Below are positions 1 through 7,817 of a stretch of DNA of 13,295 nt, piece by piece; the first letter of the stretch is position 1, and each line of letters begins with the position of its first letter. The notes below the pieces were generated by a model that saw only the letters and a list, made by a program, of their open reading frames with translations, was not told where the DNA came from and ran no database searches. The stretch is from Opitutia bacterium UBA977 (GTDB taxonomy: Bacteria; Verrucomicrobiota; Verrucomicrobiia; Opitutales; Coraliomargaritaceae), in NCBI GenBank assembly GCA_002292345.1, contig DBBT01000093.1, positions 7,972 to 21,266 of the forward strand, written 5' to 3'. The position numbers and the translations under genes were made by a program.

Positions 1-834
1 GAAAATATCGTCCTGCGGCTATTACAGTCAGCGGATTACGATGTTAAAAAAGCCGAGTGCGGCATCATCTACGTAGACGAAATTGATAAGATCGGACGTA
101 AGACAGACAATGTTTCGATCACACGCGATGTTTCTGGTGAAGGGGTGCAACAAGCACTGCTTAAGATTCTAGAAGGCACGGTTTGTAATGTGCCGCCACA
201 GGGAGGACGTAAACACCCGAACCAAGAATACATTCAGCTCGATACTTCGAATATCCTCTTCATTTGCGGTGGTGCATTCGTTGGGCTTGATAAGATCGTC
301 CAGGGGCGTATCGGCTCTAAGGCGATGGGCTTCGATACCCAGCACAATCTCCGTATGGATGAGGTGCCGCTGAGTGAGTTACTCCGCGACACACAACCGG
401 AAGACTTGGTGCACTTCGGTATGATACCTGAGTTTATCGGACGGTTGCCGATGGTAGCGGTGCTCGATGAGTTGAGCCGTTCGGATTTGGAGCACATCCT
501 GCAGGATACGAAAAATTCATTGCTCAAGCAATACGGTAAGCTCTTCTTAATGGAAGGTGCGAAGCTCCACTTTACACGCGATGCAGTCGCCGCGATCGCT
601 GATAAAGCGATTGAGCTAAAGACTGGTGCGCGTGCACTGCGCGCGATCATGGAGCGTATCATGCTCGATGTGATGTATGACTTACCGCAGACTGAAAATG
701 TCGATCAAGTGGTGATCAATCGCTCGGTCGTCGAAGGTCGTGGCAAGCCTAAGATTAAGTTTCACAAGGCAAGCAAAGTAACGAAGCCAAAGGCTACAAA
801 ATCTGAAGCGGCTAGCTCTGCCGATGCAGCTTAG
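1..834 (+). CDS. clpX: ATP-dependent Clp protease ATP-binding subunit ClpX (5' truncated by window edge)
   Basis: ClpX is the AAA+ unfoldase that feeds tagged proteins into ClpP in the cytoplasm. The reading frame is open from base 1, so the window enters the gene just before Walker B; the zinc-binding domain and Walker A lie outside. Visible in order: Walker [10 protein letters not shown] (bases about 67-93), the RKHPNQ pore-loop segment after PPQGG, the GAFVGLDKI segment, a GF loop reading MGF where E. coli ClpX has IGF (the ClpP-docking position), the arginine-finger box EFIGRLP, and sensor-2 [11 protein letters not shown]. The C-terminal tail is Lys/Ala rich ([16 protein letters not shown]) and looks disordered. 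The stop is TAG at 832-834. A clpP gene is expected upstream but is not in the window. The gene converges with the desaturase gene, leaving a 61-base spacer. Identity is very secure. Confidence 0.98.
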   Translation, partial: ENIVLRLLQSADYDVKKAECGIIYVDEIDKIGRKTDNVSITRDVSGEGVQQALLKILEGTVCNVPPQGGRKHPNQEYIQLDTSNILFICGGAFVGLDKIVQGRIGSKAMGFDTQHNLRMDEVPLSELLRDTQPEDLVHFGMIPEFIGRLPMVAVLDELSRSDLEHILQDTKNSLLKQYGKLFLMEGAKLHFTRDAVAAIADKAIELKTGARALRAIMERIMLDVMYDLPQTENVDQVVINRSVVEGRGKPKIKFHKASKVTKPKATKSEAASSADAA

Positions 835-855
835 TGGATCGGTAAATTGATGTAT

Positions 856-874
856 GCCGTGTGGTTTTCACGGC
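856..874. terminator. Short hairpin between convergent clpX and desaturase genes (candidate bidirectional terminator)
   Basis: GCCGTG (856-861) pairs perfectly with CACGGC (869-874) around the 7-base loop TGGTTTT. It lies 21 bases past the clpX stop and 21 bases past the desaturase stop on the other strand, where a shared terminator would be expected. There is no T-tract on either side, so an intrinsic terminator is only suggested by position; the 6-bp stem could also be chance. Confidence 0.3.
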
Positions 875-895
875 TAAATAATCGCGCTTGTCACC

Positions 896-1960
896 TCAGG
901 CAGCTGTATTCGACGGCATCGTTTTTAGGTGCTTATAGCCGACCAGCTTTTGACTGTCTTCATCCCAGAGTCGCAGCTTGAGTGACTTCAAACTGGTGCG
1001 CAGTGTGAGTTCTGGCACTTGCTGGAAGAACGGCTCTGCATTGTGGCATTGCTCCAAGGAATAGTTGGGTATGCGAGAACTAAGGTGGTGAATGTGATGA
1101 TAGCCGATGTTACCCGAGAACCATTGGAGAATTTTAGGTAGCTTGTAGAACGAGCTGCCTTGCATGGCTGAGTGTGTGTAGTCCCACTCTTCGCCGCTGC
1201 GCCAATAAGTGTCCTCGAACTGATGCTGCACATAAAACAGCCACACACCGAGCGTGCCTGCGACCGCTGTGACTGTTAGTTGTATGAATAAATAATTCCA
1301 GAAACCAAATATGGCACTCATTGCGATCGCATAAACGAGAATGGTTGCATTCATTGCCCATACAGAGCGCTTATCGAGCTTGCTGGCGTTGGTGTAAGCG
1401 ACGCGTTGATAAAACAGGAATAGGCCGAGTGGGATGATGCCAAAGAGCACAAAAGGGTTGCGCGTGAGTCGGTAGCAAAAGCGTTCCCAGCGAGGGGCTG
1501 CTAAATATTCGTTGACCGTCATCGTCCATACGTCGCCGATGCCACGTTGGTCGAGATTTCCAGATGTGCCATGATGGATGGCATGTTGCCAGCGCCAATG
1601 GCGATAAGGCGTCAGCGTTAGCAGGCCTGAAATGAAGCCGACAATATTATTGGCCTTCTTTGAGCGAAAGTAGGAGCCGTGGCCACAGTCGTGAAAGATG
1701 ATGAAAACGCGAACGAGAAATAGCCCAGCTAGAATTGCAAGCGCGATGGTCAGTGCCCAAGAGATTGTTATCGTGAAATACATGAGAGCCCAGAGGCCGA
1801 TGTAGGGGATCACGGTATTGGTAATTTGCCAGACGCTTTTCTTTAGGCAAGGCTGTTGGTATTGCGCCACGATCTTACGCCATGAGTTTGGAGCTTCGCC
1901 CTGGTTGGATGGGGAGGGAAGTGTTTCGTCTGAAACTGAATGATGGGTTTGAGTCTCCAT
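896..1960 (-). CDS. Membrane fatty acid desaturase (PF00487, delta-12-like)
   Basis: A 354-residue integral membrane di-iron desaturase that should introduce a double bond into acyl chains of membrane lipids. All three histidine boxes are present: HDCGH (90-94), HAIHH (126-130) and HHIHH (288-292), with the family segment VQHQFEDTYW (from about 244) and GNIGYHHIHHL around box 3. Hydrophobic segments lie near residues 47-85 and 105-118 and in two stretches between about 168 and 243, as usual for the family. The N-terminal 30 residues are polar. The start ATG is 7 bases after the ybeY stop, with no Shine-Dalgarno sequence, so it is probably read from the same transcript. Regiospecificity cannot be told from sequence; delta-12 or delta-5/delta-9 acyl-lipid activity are all possible. 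Electron donor genes are not seen nearby. Confidence 0.93.
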   Translation of the reverse strand: METQTHHSVSDETLPSPSNQGEAPNSWRKIVAQYQQPCLKKSVWQITNTVIPYIGLWALMYFTITISWALTIALAILAGLFLVRVFIIFHDCGHGSYFRSKKANNIVGFISGLLTLTPYRHWRWQHAIHHGTSGNLDQRGIGDVWTMTVNEYLAAPRWERFCYRLTRNPFVLFGIIPLGLFLFYQRVAYTNASKLDKRSVWAMNATILVYAIAMSAIFGFWNYLFIQLTVTAVAGTLGVWLFYVQHQFEDTYWRSGEEWDYTHSAMQGSSFYKLPKILQWFSGNIGYHHIHHLSSRIPNYSLEQCHNAEPFFQQVPELTLRTSLKSLKLRLWDEDSQKLVGYKHLKTMPSNTAA

Positions 1961-1967
1961 TTAATAC

Positions 1968-2435
1968 TTAACAGATGTTTATATGAAAGTGACCGCAGAT
2001 GGAAGTTTTATCTAAAATTTCAAGTGCTTGTTGCTCGGCGCTGCGCATCGCTGCTCGGTCGGTTTCGTTGCGATCGTCGTAGCCAGCCAAATGAAGCCAG
2101 CCGTGCACGAGGTAGAGGCTCAGTTCGCGGCTAAACGGTTCGCCTAGCTCTTCGGCGCGACTAAGTGCGTGATCGACCGAGACGATAATTTCGCCCGCCG
2201 ATTCCATCTCAGTGTTGGCGGGAAAGGTAATGACGTCGGTGGCGCTGGGGTCGTCCATGAAGTCGTCGTGTATTCGACCGATAGTGGCATCGGTGACAAA
2301 CACGACGGAAAGCTCGCCCGGCGCAATTGGAAATGCATTCGTTGCATCGAGTGCGCGGTATAGTTGCTTGGTCGCCTCGATGGGGTCGGCGAGTTGTTTA
2401 TACTGGTTGTTTATTTCCAGGTGGAGTCGACTCAT
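1968..2435 (-). CDS. ybeY: Endoribonuclease / rRNA maturation factor YbeY (variant metal site)
   Basis: YbeY is a metal-dependent RNase involved in 16S rRNA 3' maturation and ribosome quality control. The protein has 155 residues, normal for the family, with the segment TDVITFP (66-72), the acidic strand AGEIIVSVDHA (80-90), and the signature HGWLHLAGYDD (111-121). The usual H-x3-H-x5-H zinc triad reads H111, H115, D121, so Asp replaces the third His. The Arg conserved in E. coli YbeY (R59, in a YR pair) is also absent: the local sequence is HDDFMDDPSATD. As I recall, Bacteroidetes YbeY has the same two substitutions, so this is probably a functional lineage variant. The ATG lies inside the 3' end of pgpH (38-base overlap) with no Shine-Dalgarno sequence, suggesting translational coupling. 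The context phoH-pgpH-ybeY strongly supports identity. Confidence 0.93.
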   Translation of the reverse strand: MSRLHLEINNQYKQLADPIEATKQLYRALDATNAFPIAPGELSVVFVTDATIGRIHDDFMDDPSATDVITFPANTEMESAGEIIVSVDHALSRAEELGEPFSRELSLYLVHGWLHLAGYDDRNETDRAAMRSAEQQALEILDKTSICGHFHINIC

Positions 2436-4830
2436 TATCTTGAGGGGATTGATTGCTTTGGCTTTTGCTCACATTTTTTTCGTTGATCTCTTTGGGATAC
2501 TCCACCCGGGAGTGTAGCGTGTTGAGCAATGTATAGGTAAAGCTGCTACGGATCGCATGTAGCTCCTTGAAGGTCAGTGGGCATTCGTCGAGTTGACCGT
2601 CTTCGATCCGGCTTTTGAACATGCTATCGATGAGTTCCTCGATCGCGGGTTGAGTGACTTTTTTCAGGCTGCGGCTGGCTGCTTCGACACCATCGGCAAA
2701 GAAAATAATCGCACTTTCTTTAAAGGCTGGACGTGGGCCATCGTAGCGGTAGGTGCTTTCGTCTACTTTCTTGTTCTCCTGTGGCTTCGCTTGTTTGTTG
2801 GGAAAGGGTGGCTTGCTGTGCTTGTTCTGTTGCTGTTGCGCTTGGTGGTAGAAGTATTGGATCAGCCCTGTGCCGTGGTGTTGGCGAATTACATCCATAA
2901 TGACGCGTGGCAGGCTATGTTTACGCGCGAGCTCGACGCCCTCCTTGACATGAGCTTTAATCACCAGCGCGCTCATCGAAGGATTTTTTTCTTCGTGTGG
3001 GTTGACGCCGCCTTTTTGATTCTCGGCAAAATACTCAGGTTTGACCAGCTTACCAATGTCGTGGAATAGGCAGCAGACGCGGCAGAGGAGGGGGCTGGCG
3101 CCGATTACTGACGCCGCGTTTTCTGAAAGGTTGGCGACCATCAAGCTGTGGTGATAAGTGCCCGGCGCTTCCATCTGCATACGGCGCAGAAGCGGGTGAT
3201 TGAAGTCGGTGAGTTCGAGTAGTGTAATCTCGGTGGTGATTTTGAAGATCTGTTCAAATATGGGCAGCAGACCGACTGCGAGCACGCCGGAAAGCGCCCC
3301 GACGACAAGCGCAATCAAGGCTTGTTGACCGACAAGGCCAATGGAGAGATGGCCGATGAGGCCAAGTAGCGCACCAGAGATTGCCGCGGTGACACCTGCC
3401 ATGAGCCCAGCTCGGACGAGCATCGAGCGCTTGCGGATGTGCGCCGAGATGAAGCTGCCAACGACGCCAGACAGAAAGGCGATCAGCAGGAACTCGACGG
3501 AATTATCCTGAATTATACCGAACAGCACCGCTATGATTAACGCGGAGATGACTGCGGGGGCGGTGCCGACTAGCACTGCGACGATCATCGGTGCCAGCGC
3601 ATAAGGAGCAACGTAGGGGAGCATGCCCAACGAAGGGCGATTGTTGAGGAGGGCAATGTCTCCAATTTCCATGATCAGGCGGATAATTAGGAGATTGAGT
3701 AGGATGCTGACCGCGGCAATCGCGATCGCGCGATTACGCTTATGGAAATTCCGCAATCCTTGCTTCACGTAGATCATCACAGCTACGAGAAGGATGAGAG
3801 TCAGTGTCAGGCGTTCGAGGAAGAGTGGATTAAAGACGAGGGAGTCTCCACCGCGAGCAAGCTCGGCATCGTGGTAGGCTTGCAGGCACTCGATATCAAT
3901 TTCAGTAATAATCGAGCCTGGCTCGATCAGAGTGTCGCCTTCTTTAAAGAGAATCGTCGGTGGATTGATGTCGCTAATAGCGCGCTCAATTGCGCGCGTT
4001 GTACCTGCTGCACTGTACAGTAAGTTCGGCTGTAGTCCGGCTCTGAATATGTCAAACAGTGTGCGGGCCTTGGCTCGATTGCCCGAGAGTGCATCGAGAC
4101 GAACGCGTAGTGCGATGAGCGCATCATCATACGAGCGCGAGGAAGGTAGATTGTAGCGTCCTTCCTCATCGATCAACTGAATGACGGTTACTTGTGGAGA
4201 ATGACCACCTGCTTTAAGGTTGGAGTAGATGCCGTCGTCATAGAGTGATTTGAGCACGTTGAGTGCGTCGTTAGTCAAACCAGAGCGTTCCTTCGGGTTG
4301 GTTTGAGCGGTAAATGACGTGATTGTTTCGGGGGCGATCTCTAAACCAGTTGCTTCAATCAGTTGTTTGGCGGTGGCTTCCAGTTCTGCGGTGACGGCCG
4401 CTTGACCTTCGGCTTCGTGATCAATCAAGGTCTTGGCAATACTGGTATTGAGGTCGCTAATGATCTCACGGAAGTCTTCGTAGGGTTGAAAGGTGCGTTG
4501 AAACACGGGAGGCACTTGTGCCCGCAGAGCTCGCACCTGCTCTTCTAGTAGCACTTGGCTATTTTGCTCGAAGGCAAATTCGGCAACGATACGTGATGAG
4601 GCTGGCTGATTGAGGATGACCTGTGGGCCTTGAGGCTTTTGACCGAGAAAGCAAATGATGACGACAAGTGCGGTAAACAGCAGAAATAGCCCTGTCTCGA
4701 CGATGCGACTGGTTTCAAAGAAGTGCGAGGCGCCGATTCGCTCAGCCCCACGTCCAGCGTGTTCTTTTTTAAGCGGGAGTTGCGCGGCTTTCGCTTTGCG
4801 GGAGGATTTCTTTTTGAAGAATGCGGCCAT
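2398..4830 (-). CDS. pgpH: 7TM-HD membrane phosphohydrolase (PgpH-like, cyclic-di-AMP phosphodiesterase family)
   Basis: An 810-residue membrane protein with the PgpH layout. It has a Lys-rich cytoplasmic N-terminus, one TM segment (about 46-63), an extracytoplasmic 7TMR-HDED-type domain (about 65-335), a block of about seven TM segments (about 340-525), and a cytoplasmic HD domain. The HD metal-site residues are visible: GTYHHS (H560, H561), FHDIGK (H590, D591), RQHHGTG (H651, H652) and FADGVEAASR (D713). In Listeria PgpH this family degrades cyclic-di-AMP; the substrate here is inferred. Between the HH pair and the FRYDGP-like block lies a Gln/Lys/Pro-rich insert (about 664-693) that seems longer than usual, and the C-terminal 30 residues are polar and repetitive in Ser/Asn/Gln. 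The gene lies 88 bases downstream of phoH and overlaps ybeY by 38 bases. Confidence 0.93.
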   Translation of the reverse strand: MAAFFKKKSSRKAKAAQLPLKKEHAGRGAERIGASHFFETSRIVETGLFLLFTALVVIICFLGQKPQGPQVILNQPASSRIVAEFAFEQNSQVLLEEQVRALRAQVPPVFQRTFQPYEDFREIISDLNTSIAKTLIDHEAEGQAAVTAELEATAKQLIEATGLEIAPETITSFTAQTNPKERSGLTNDALNVLKSLYDDGIYSNLKAGGHSPQVTVIQLIDEEGRYNLPSSRSYDDALIALRVRLDALSGNRAKARTLFDIFRAGLQPNLLYSAAGTTRAIERAISDINPPTILFKEGDTLIEPGSIITEIDIECLQAYHDAELARGGDSLVFNPLFLERLTLTLILLVAVMIYVKQGLRNFHKRNRAIAIAAVSILLNLLIIRLIMEIGDIALLNNRPSLGMLPYVAPYALAPMIVAVLVGTAPAVISALIIAVLFGIIQDNSVEFLLIAFLSGVVGSFISAHIRKRSMLVRAGLMAGVTAAISGALLGLIGHLSIGLVGQQALIALVVGALSGVLAVGLLPIFEQIFKITTEITLLELTDFNHPLLRRMQMEAPGTYHHSLMVANLSENAASVIGASPLLCRVCCLFHDIGKLVKPEYFAENQKGGVNPHEEKNPSMSALVIKAHVKEGVELARKHSLPRVIMDVIRQHHGTGLIQYFYHQAQQQQNKHSKPPFPNKQAKPQENKKVDESTYRYDGPRPAFKESAIIFFADGVEAASRSLKKVTQPAIEELIDSMFKSRIEDGQLDECPLTFKELHAIRSSFTYTLLNTLHSRVEYPKEINEKNVSKSQSNQSPQDNESTPPGNKQPV

Positions 4831-4918
4831 GGGCTGTTTTCTCTAAGGGAGTCAGTTGGTTAACTGGAGGCTTCGAGTTAGGCTGATTTAGGTGCGGGAT
4901 GTAGATGATAATCGGCAA

Positions 4919-5908
4919 TCATTCTGCACTACGGGCGTAGGCATTAATGATATTTTGGACCAGAGGATGTCGTACCACATCTTGCCCGTCAAAGTAGAAG
5001 AGTCGTAGGCCTTCGATATTCTTGAGCAGCCGTGCGGCTTCTTTTAGGCCAGATTGCTTGGCCTTCGGTAAATCGATTTGAGTGATGTCGCCCGTGATGA
5101 CCATGCGGCTACCGTCCCCTAGGCGGGTAAGAAACATCATCATTTGCTCATGAGTGGTGTTTTGCGCCTCATCTAGCACGACGAAGGCATTGGCAAGGGT
5201 GCGGCCGCGCATGTAAGCGAGTGGCGCTATTTCGATGATACCGCGCTCGACCATCTGCATAGTCTGCTCTTTACCCATCATGTCATGCATCGCATCATAG
5301 AGCGGAGTGAGGTAGGGCAGTATCTTTTCCTGTAGTTCGCCGGGCAGAAAACCGAGCGCTTCGCCTGCTTCGACAGCGGGCCGAGTGAGGATGATTCGCT
5401 CGACGTTGCCCGCTAGGAGTTCTTTTAGCGCCATCGCCATAGCGAGGTAAGTCTTGCCTGTGCCAGCGGGGCCGATACCGAAGGTCACTGTATTCTGGTC
5501 AATGCACTGTAAATAGCGCTTTTGATTGAGTGTTTTTGGGATGATACTCAGACGTTTGAGCTTAATGACCAAGGGGTTACTGTAAACCTCGCGTAGTTCG
5601 TTAGACTTACCTTCGGCGATACAGCGCAACGTGTAGTGGAAATCGGAATTGCGGATGCGGATGCCTTGCTGGTGAGCAATATCCAAGAAGCGAAAGAGAT
5701 CTTGGACTTGCGCGATGCCTGCGACAGAGCCTTCGACACTGACCCAGTCGTCGCGGCTGGCGAGCACGACATCGAGCATGCGCTCGGCTTCGATCAGGTT
5801 GCGCGTGTCATTCGCGTATAGCTGACTGAGCAGTCGTGAGCTGGTGAAATGTATGGTTTCAGTAGGCACAGAGAAATTAGGTGTAATGATGAGGTGGTCG
5901 GTGTCCAA
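4919..5908 (-). CDS. phoH: PhoH-family P-loop ATPase (PhoH/PhoL)
   Basis: A 329-residue cytoplasmic ATPase of the PhoH family, linked to RNA metabolism through its conserved neighbour YbeY. An N-terminal region (about 12-110) is followed by the P-loop domain: Walker A GPAGTGKT (146-153), the RPAVEAGEALGFLPG segment (176-190), MRGRTL (233-238), Walker B VVLDEAQN (243-250), MVITGD (269-274), and the family end with DVVRHPLVQNIINAY (310-324). The start is TTG at 5906-5908, the first start-like codon after an in-frame TAG 12 bases upstream. A GTG at codon 14 is the alternative, and there is no ATG before residue 44, inside the domain. No Shine-Dalgarno sequence is within the usual distance (AAGG is 15 bases away). 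The start is 35 bases after the HIT gene stop, so the two are likely co-transcribed. Confidence 0.96.
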   Translation of the reverse strand: MDTDHLIITPNFSVPTETIHFTSSRLLSQLYANDTRNLIEAERMLDVVLASRDDWVSVEGSVAGIAQVQDLFRFLDIAHQQGIRIRNSDFHYTLRCIAEGKSNELREVYSNPLVIKLKRLSIIPKTLNQKRYLQCIDQNTVTFGIGPAGTGKTYLAMAMALKELLAGNVERIILTRPAVEAGEALGFLPGELQEKILPYLTPLYDAMHDMMGKEQTMQMVERGIIEIAPLAYMRGRTLANAFVVLDEAQNTTHEQMMMFLTRLGDGSRMVITGDITQIDLPKAKQSGLKEAARLLKNIEGLRLFYFDGQDVVRHPLVQNIINAYARSAE

Positions 5909-5943
5909 TAAGTACGCGTGCTACCTTGGGTTGAACGAGTTGC

Positions 5944-6486
5944 TCAGCTAGGGTCATCGATGTAGGCGTGCAGCCGCTCCCACATCGCATCCATCGAGTC
6001 GGGCAGCACTCGGGTGTTGCCGATCACTGGCATGAAGTTGGTGTCGCCTTCCCAGCGAGGCACGACGTGGCAATGTAAATGGCAGGGGATGCCCGCTCCG
6101 GCAGCTTTGCCAAAATTGAATCCAGTATTGAAGCCACTTGGCTGCAAGGCGCGCACGAGGATCTGCTGAGCTTTTACAATTAAATCCATAAGTTCGTGGC
6201 GTTCCTCGGCCTTGAGCGCTTCGAGTTCGCCAACTTCTCGATAGGGCAGTACGAGCAGATGGCCTGCATTGTATGGGTAGCGATTCATTACGATGTAGTT
6301 CCACTGGCCACGGAACAGAATGTATTCTTTCTGATCTTCACCGCTTTGGTGAATTTGGGTGAAGGGGTTACCGCCATTATCGGGATTCTTCGGTGCAAGA
6401 ATGTAGGGCATCCGCCAATAAGCATGTAGGCCCGGCATAGATGGCGGATGTTGCGGGGAAGGATTATTGGAAGCGGTATCGACCAT
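5944..6486 (-). CDS. HIT-family nucleotide hydrolase/phosphorylase (Ap4A-phosphorylase-like branch)
   Basis: A 180-residue histidine-triad protein. The HIT signature HLHCHVVPRW has its histidines at 136, 138 and 140; H138 is the expected nucleophile position. Family blocks before and after it are NRYPYNAGHLLVLPYREVG (from 68), GFNTGFNFGKAAGAGIP (from 118), and WEGDTNFMPVIGNTRVLPD (from 145). The GDTNF and TRVLP blocks resemble the actinobacterial Ap4A phosphorylase-like branch (Rv2613c type), so a dinucleoside polyphosphate substrate is plausible but not proven. The N-terminal 16 residues are polar and Pro/Ser rich, so M17 (MPGLHAYWRMPYI) is an alternative start matching the usual WAPWR-type opening. 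The Cys pair found N-terminally in many relatives is not seen. It is the first gene of the minus-strand block ending in the desaturase, just upstream of phoH. Confidence 0.93.
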   Translation of the reverse strand: MVDTASNNPSPQHPPSMPGLHAYWRMPYILAPKNPDNGGNPFTQIHQSGEDQKEYILFRGQWNYIVMNRYPYNAGHLLVLPYREVGELEALKAEERHELMDLIVKAQQILVRALQPSGFNTGFNFGKAAGAGIPCHLHCHVVPRWEGDTNFMPVIGNTRVLPDSMDAMWERLHAYIDDPS

Positions 6487-6500
6487 ATATATGATTCATA

Positions 6501-6528
6501 ATAGTAGGGTGCTATCTCGATGCGTCGA
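6501..6528 (-). promoter_or_regulatory. Candidate promoter for the HIT-phoH-pgpH-ybeY-desaturase block
   Basis: Read on the minus strand, TCGACG (bases 6528-6523; 4 of 6 to TTGACA) is followed by a 16-base spacer and TACTAT (bases 6506-6501; 4 of 6 to TATAAT), ending 14 bases before the HIT gene ATG. The spacing is good but both boxes are imperfect, and promoter rules for this lineage are not well known to me. A transcript from here would have a very short leader, consistent with the lack of Shine-Dalgarno sequences. Confidence 0.28.
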
Positions 6529-6658
6529 TTATTTATTGAGGTGAGTTTTTGGGGGTGTTGGCGGTCGCTGTGAGCTTTTTGAGGGTTGCTTTTGCAAGGA
6601 GTGACTTTCATAAAATCAAAATTACCATTATTTTATTTCGATCTCTTTTGCGCCCATC

Positions 6659-7711
6659 ATGAGTGATTCAACTCAAGTTTTTATTTTTAAAAAGTTAGCT
6701 CGAGATCAACTCGTTGCGATTGGTATGTTGCTTGGCTTTGCACTCTACACGGTATGGGATCAATTCTTCTGGTGGGGTGCGCGTGAGGATTACAGTTTCG
6801 GCTATTTGGTGCCCTTCTTTGCGATCTACGTTATTTACGACCGCTGGCCAGTAATCCGCAGTTATTTGCGGAGTGGCGAGGCTCCGGAAGTGCTTGCCCC
6901 AGCTGCTGCTCCAGTCACCACAGGCCTGACGAAGATATTTGAGTGGATCGCGTATGCAGTGTTTCTCGCCGGATTGAGTCTTTTCGCGATCGGTGCATTA
7001 CTGCGCTCTGTTACCGGCCCCCAAAATCCAGCTTCGTTGGCGATTGCTGCTGGCTTCGGTGGCTTACTGCTCAGTGTGGTCTTTATTATGACAAAGGAGC
7101 GTGTTGATGGCCAGTCTTTGCCACTGAGAAGTCGCTTGATGTTGACTGGATTATTTTTATTTCCTGCCCTGATCTGGCTGATTTCAGCGCCGATGGTGTC
7201 GGTGGTTGAGACGGAGATTCGTGTGTTTTTGCTGACGAAGGTGACGATCGTGGTGTTTAATATCTTCGATATTATAGGCTATGCGATTGAGCGAGAGGGC
7301 AATGTGTTGCTTCTACCAGAGGGGCAAGTCGGCGTCGAAGAGGCGTGTTCGGGTATTCGTTCGTTGACGGCGTGTTTGTTTGCCGGCTCGTTTTTGGCTG
7401 CGGTCTTCCTAGATCGTTTTTGGAAGAAGGTCCTGCTGGTTGCCGCGGCGATGGGTTTTGCGGTTCTGACCAATTTAATGCGTAGCTTATTTCTAACCTT
7501 GTGGGCTTATAATTTTGGCTCTCAAGCGATCGATGAGCATTGGGTGTTACCCTTGGTTGGTGATATTGGCAGTGTGCATGATGTGACGGGGTTTGCGATT
7601 TTAGGATTTACCTGCGTCGGACTGATACTGTTGCTGCCGGTTTTTAACTTTAGCCTGAAGGATTTTGATGACTCGGTTGAGGCGCCGCCTGTTTTTTCTG
7701 AGGACGAATAA
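6659..7711 (+). CDS. Exosortase/archaeosortase family transpeptidase
   Basis: A 350-residue polytopic membrane protein with the exosortase catalytic triad: Cys in EEACSGIRSL (C230), Arg in NLMRSLF (R275) and His in HDVTGF (H307). Exosortases cleave and anchor or process proteins carrying a short C-terminal PEP-CTERM-like sorting signal at the inner membrane, usually alongside exopolysaccharide genes. About eight or nine hydrophobic segments are visible, for example 17-33, 47-61, 93-115, 125-144, 160-178, 188-209, 236-252, 257-283 and 308-328. An Ala/Pro-rich linker (about 74-87) and an acidic tail (DDSVEAPPVFSEDE) flank the core. The ATG at 6659 has no Shine-Dalgarno sequence. No EpsI partner or sorting-signal substrate is encoded in the window, so it is an isolated exosortase here. 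The subtype (for example XrtC-like, known in Verrucomicrobia) cannot be assigned by eye. Confidence 0.92.
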   Translation: MSDSTQVFIFKKLARDQLVAIGMLLGFALYTVWDQFFWWGAREDYSFGYLVPFFAIYVIYDRWPVIRSYLRSGEAPEVLAPAAAPVTTGLTKIFEWIAYAVFLAGLSLFAIGALLRSVTGPQNPASLAIAAGFGGLLLSVVFIMTKERVDGQSLPLRSRLMLTGLFLFPALIWLISAPMVSVVETEIRVFLLTKVTIVVFNIFDIIGYAIEREGNVLLLPEGQVGVEEACSGIRSLTACLFAGSFLAAVFLDRFWKKVLLVAAAMGFAVLTNLMRSLFLTLWAYNFGSQAIDEHWVLPLVGDIGSVHDVTGFAILGFTCVGLILLLPVFNFSLKDFDDSVEAPPVFSEDE

Positions 7712-7754
7712 GGCCTCGGCGCAGCCGTGTTTAGATGCTCAATGACTCGTGGAG

Positions 7755-7770
7755 TGGCAATTGATTGCCA
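7755..7770 (+). other. Perfect 6-bp hairpin downstream of the exosortase gene
   Basis: TGGCAA (7755-7760) pairs with TTGCCA (7765-7770) around a TTGA tetraloop, 43 bases past the exosortase stop. No T-tract follows, so it is not a standard intrinsic terminator. It may be an mRNA 3'-end or processing structure, or chance. A shorter CGGC/GCCG hairpin with a 3-base loop sits at 7717-7727, directly after the stop codon. Confidence 0.25.
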
Positions 7771-7817
7771 GTGCACATAGTTGACGTCTGCTCAATTCCA
7801 ACTTCTATTTAATTTTA

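Noticed and set aside
234..662. 142-codon minus-strand ORF inside clpX
   Set aside because: It is antisense to the strongly conserved clpX frame, with Ser-rich low-quality composition typical of shadow frames.
2593..3069. 158-codon plus-strand ORF with hydrophobic segments
   Set aside because: It lies entirely antisense to pgpH, whose domains and motifs are unambiguous; it is a shadow of the complementary frame.
6586..6616. TTGCTT with 19-base spacer and TAAAAT before the exosortase gene
   Set aside because: The spacer is long and the -35 is weak; it may be the promoter but the sequence alone does not support a call.
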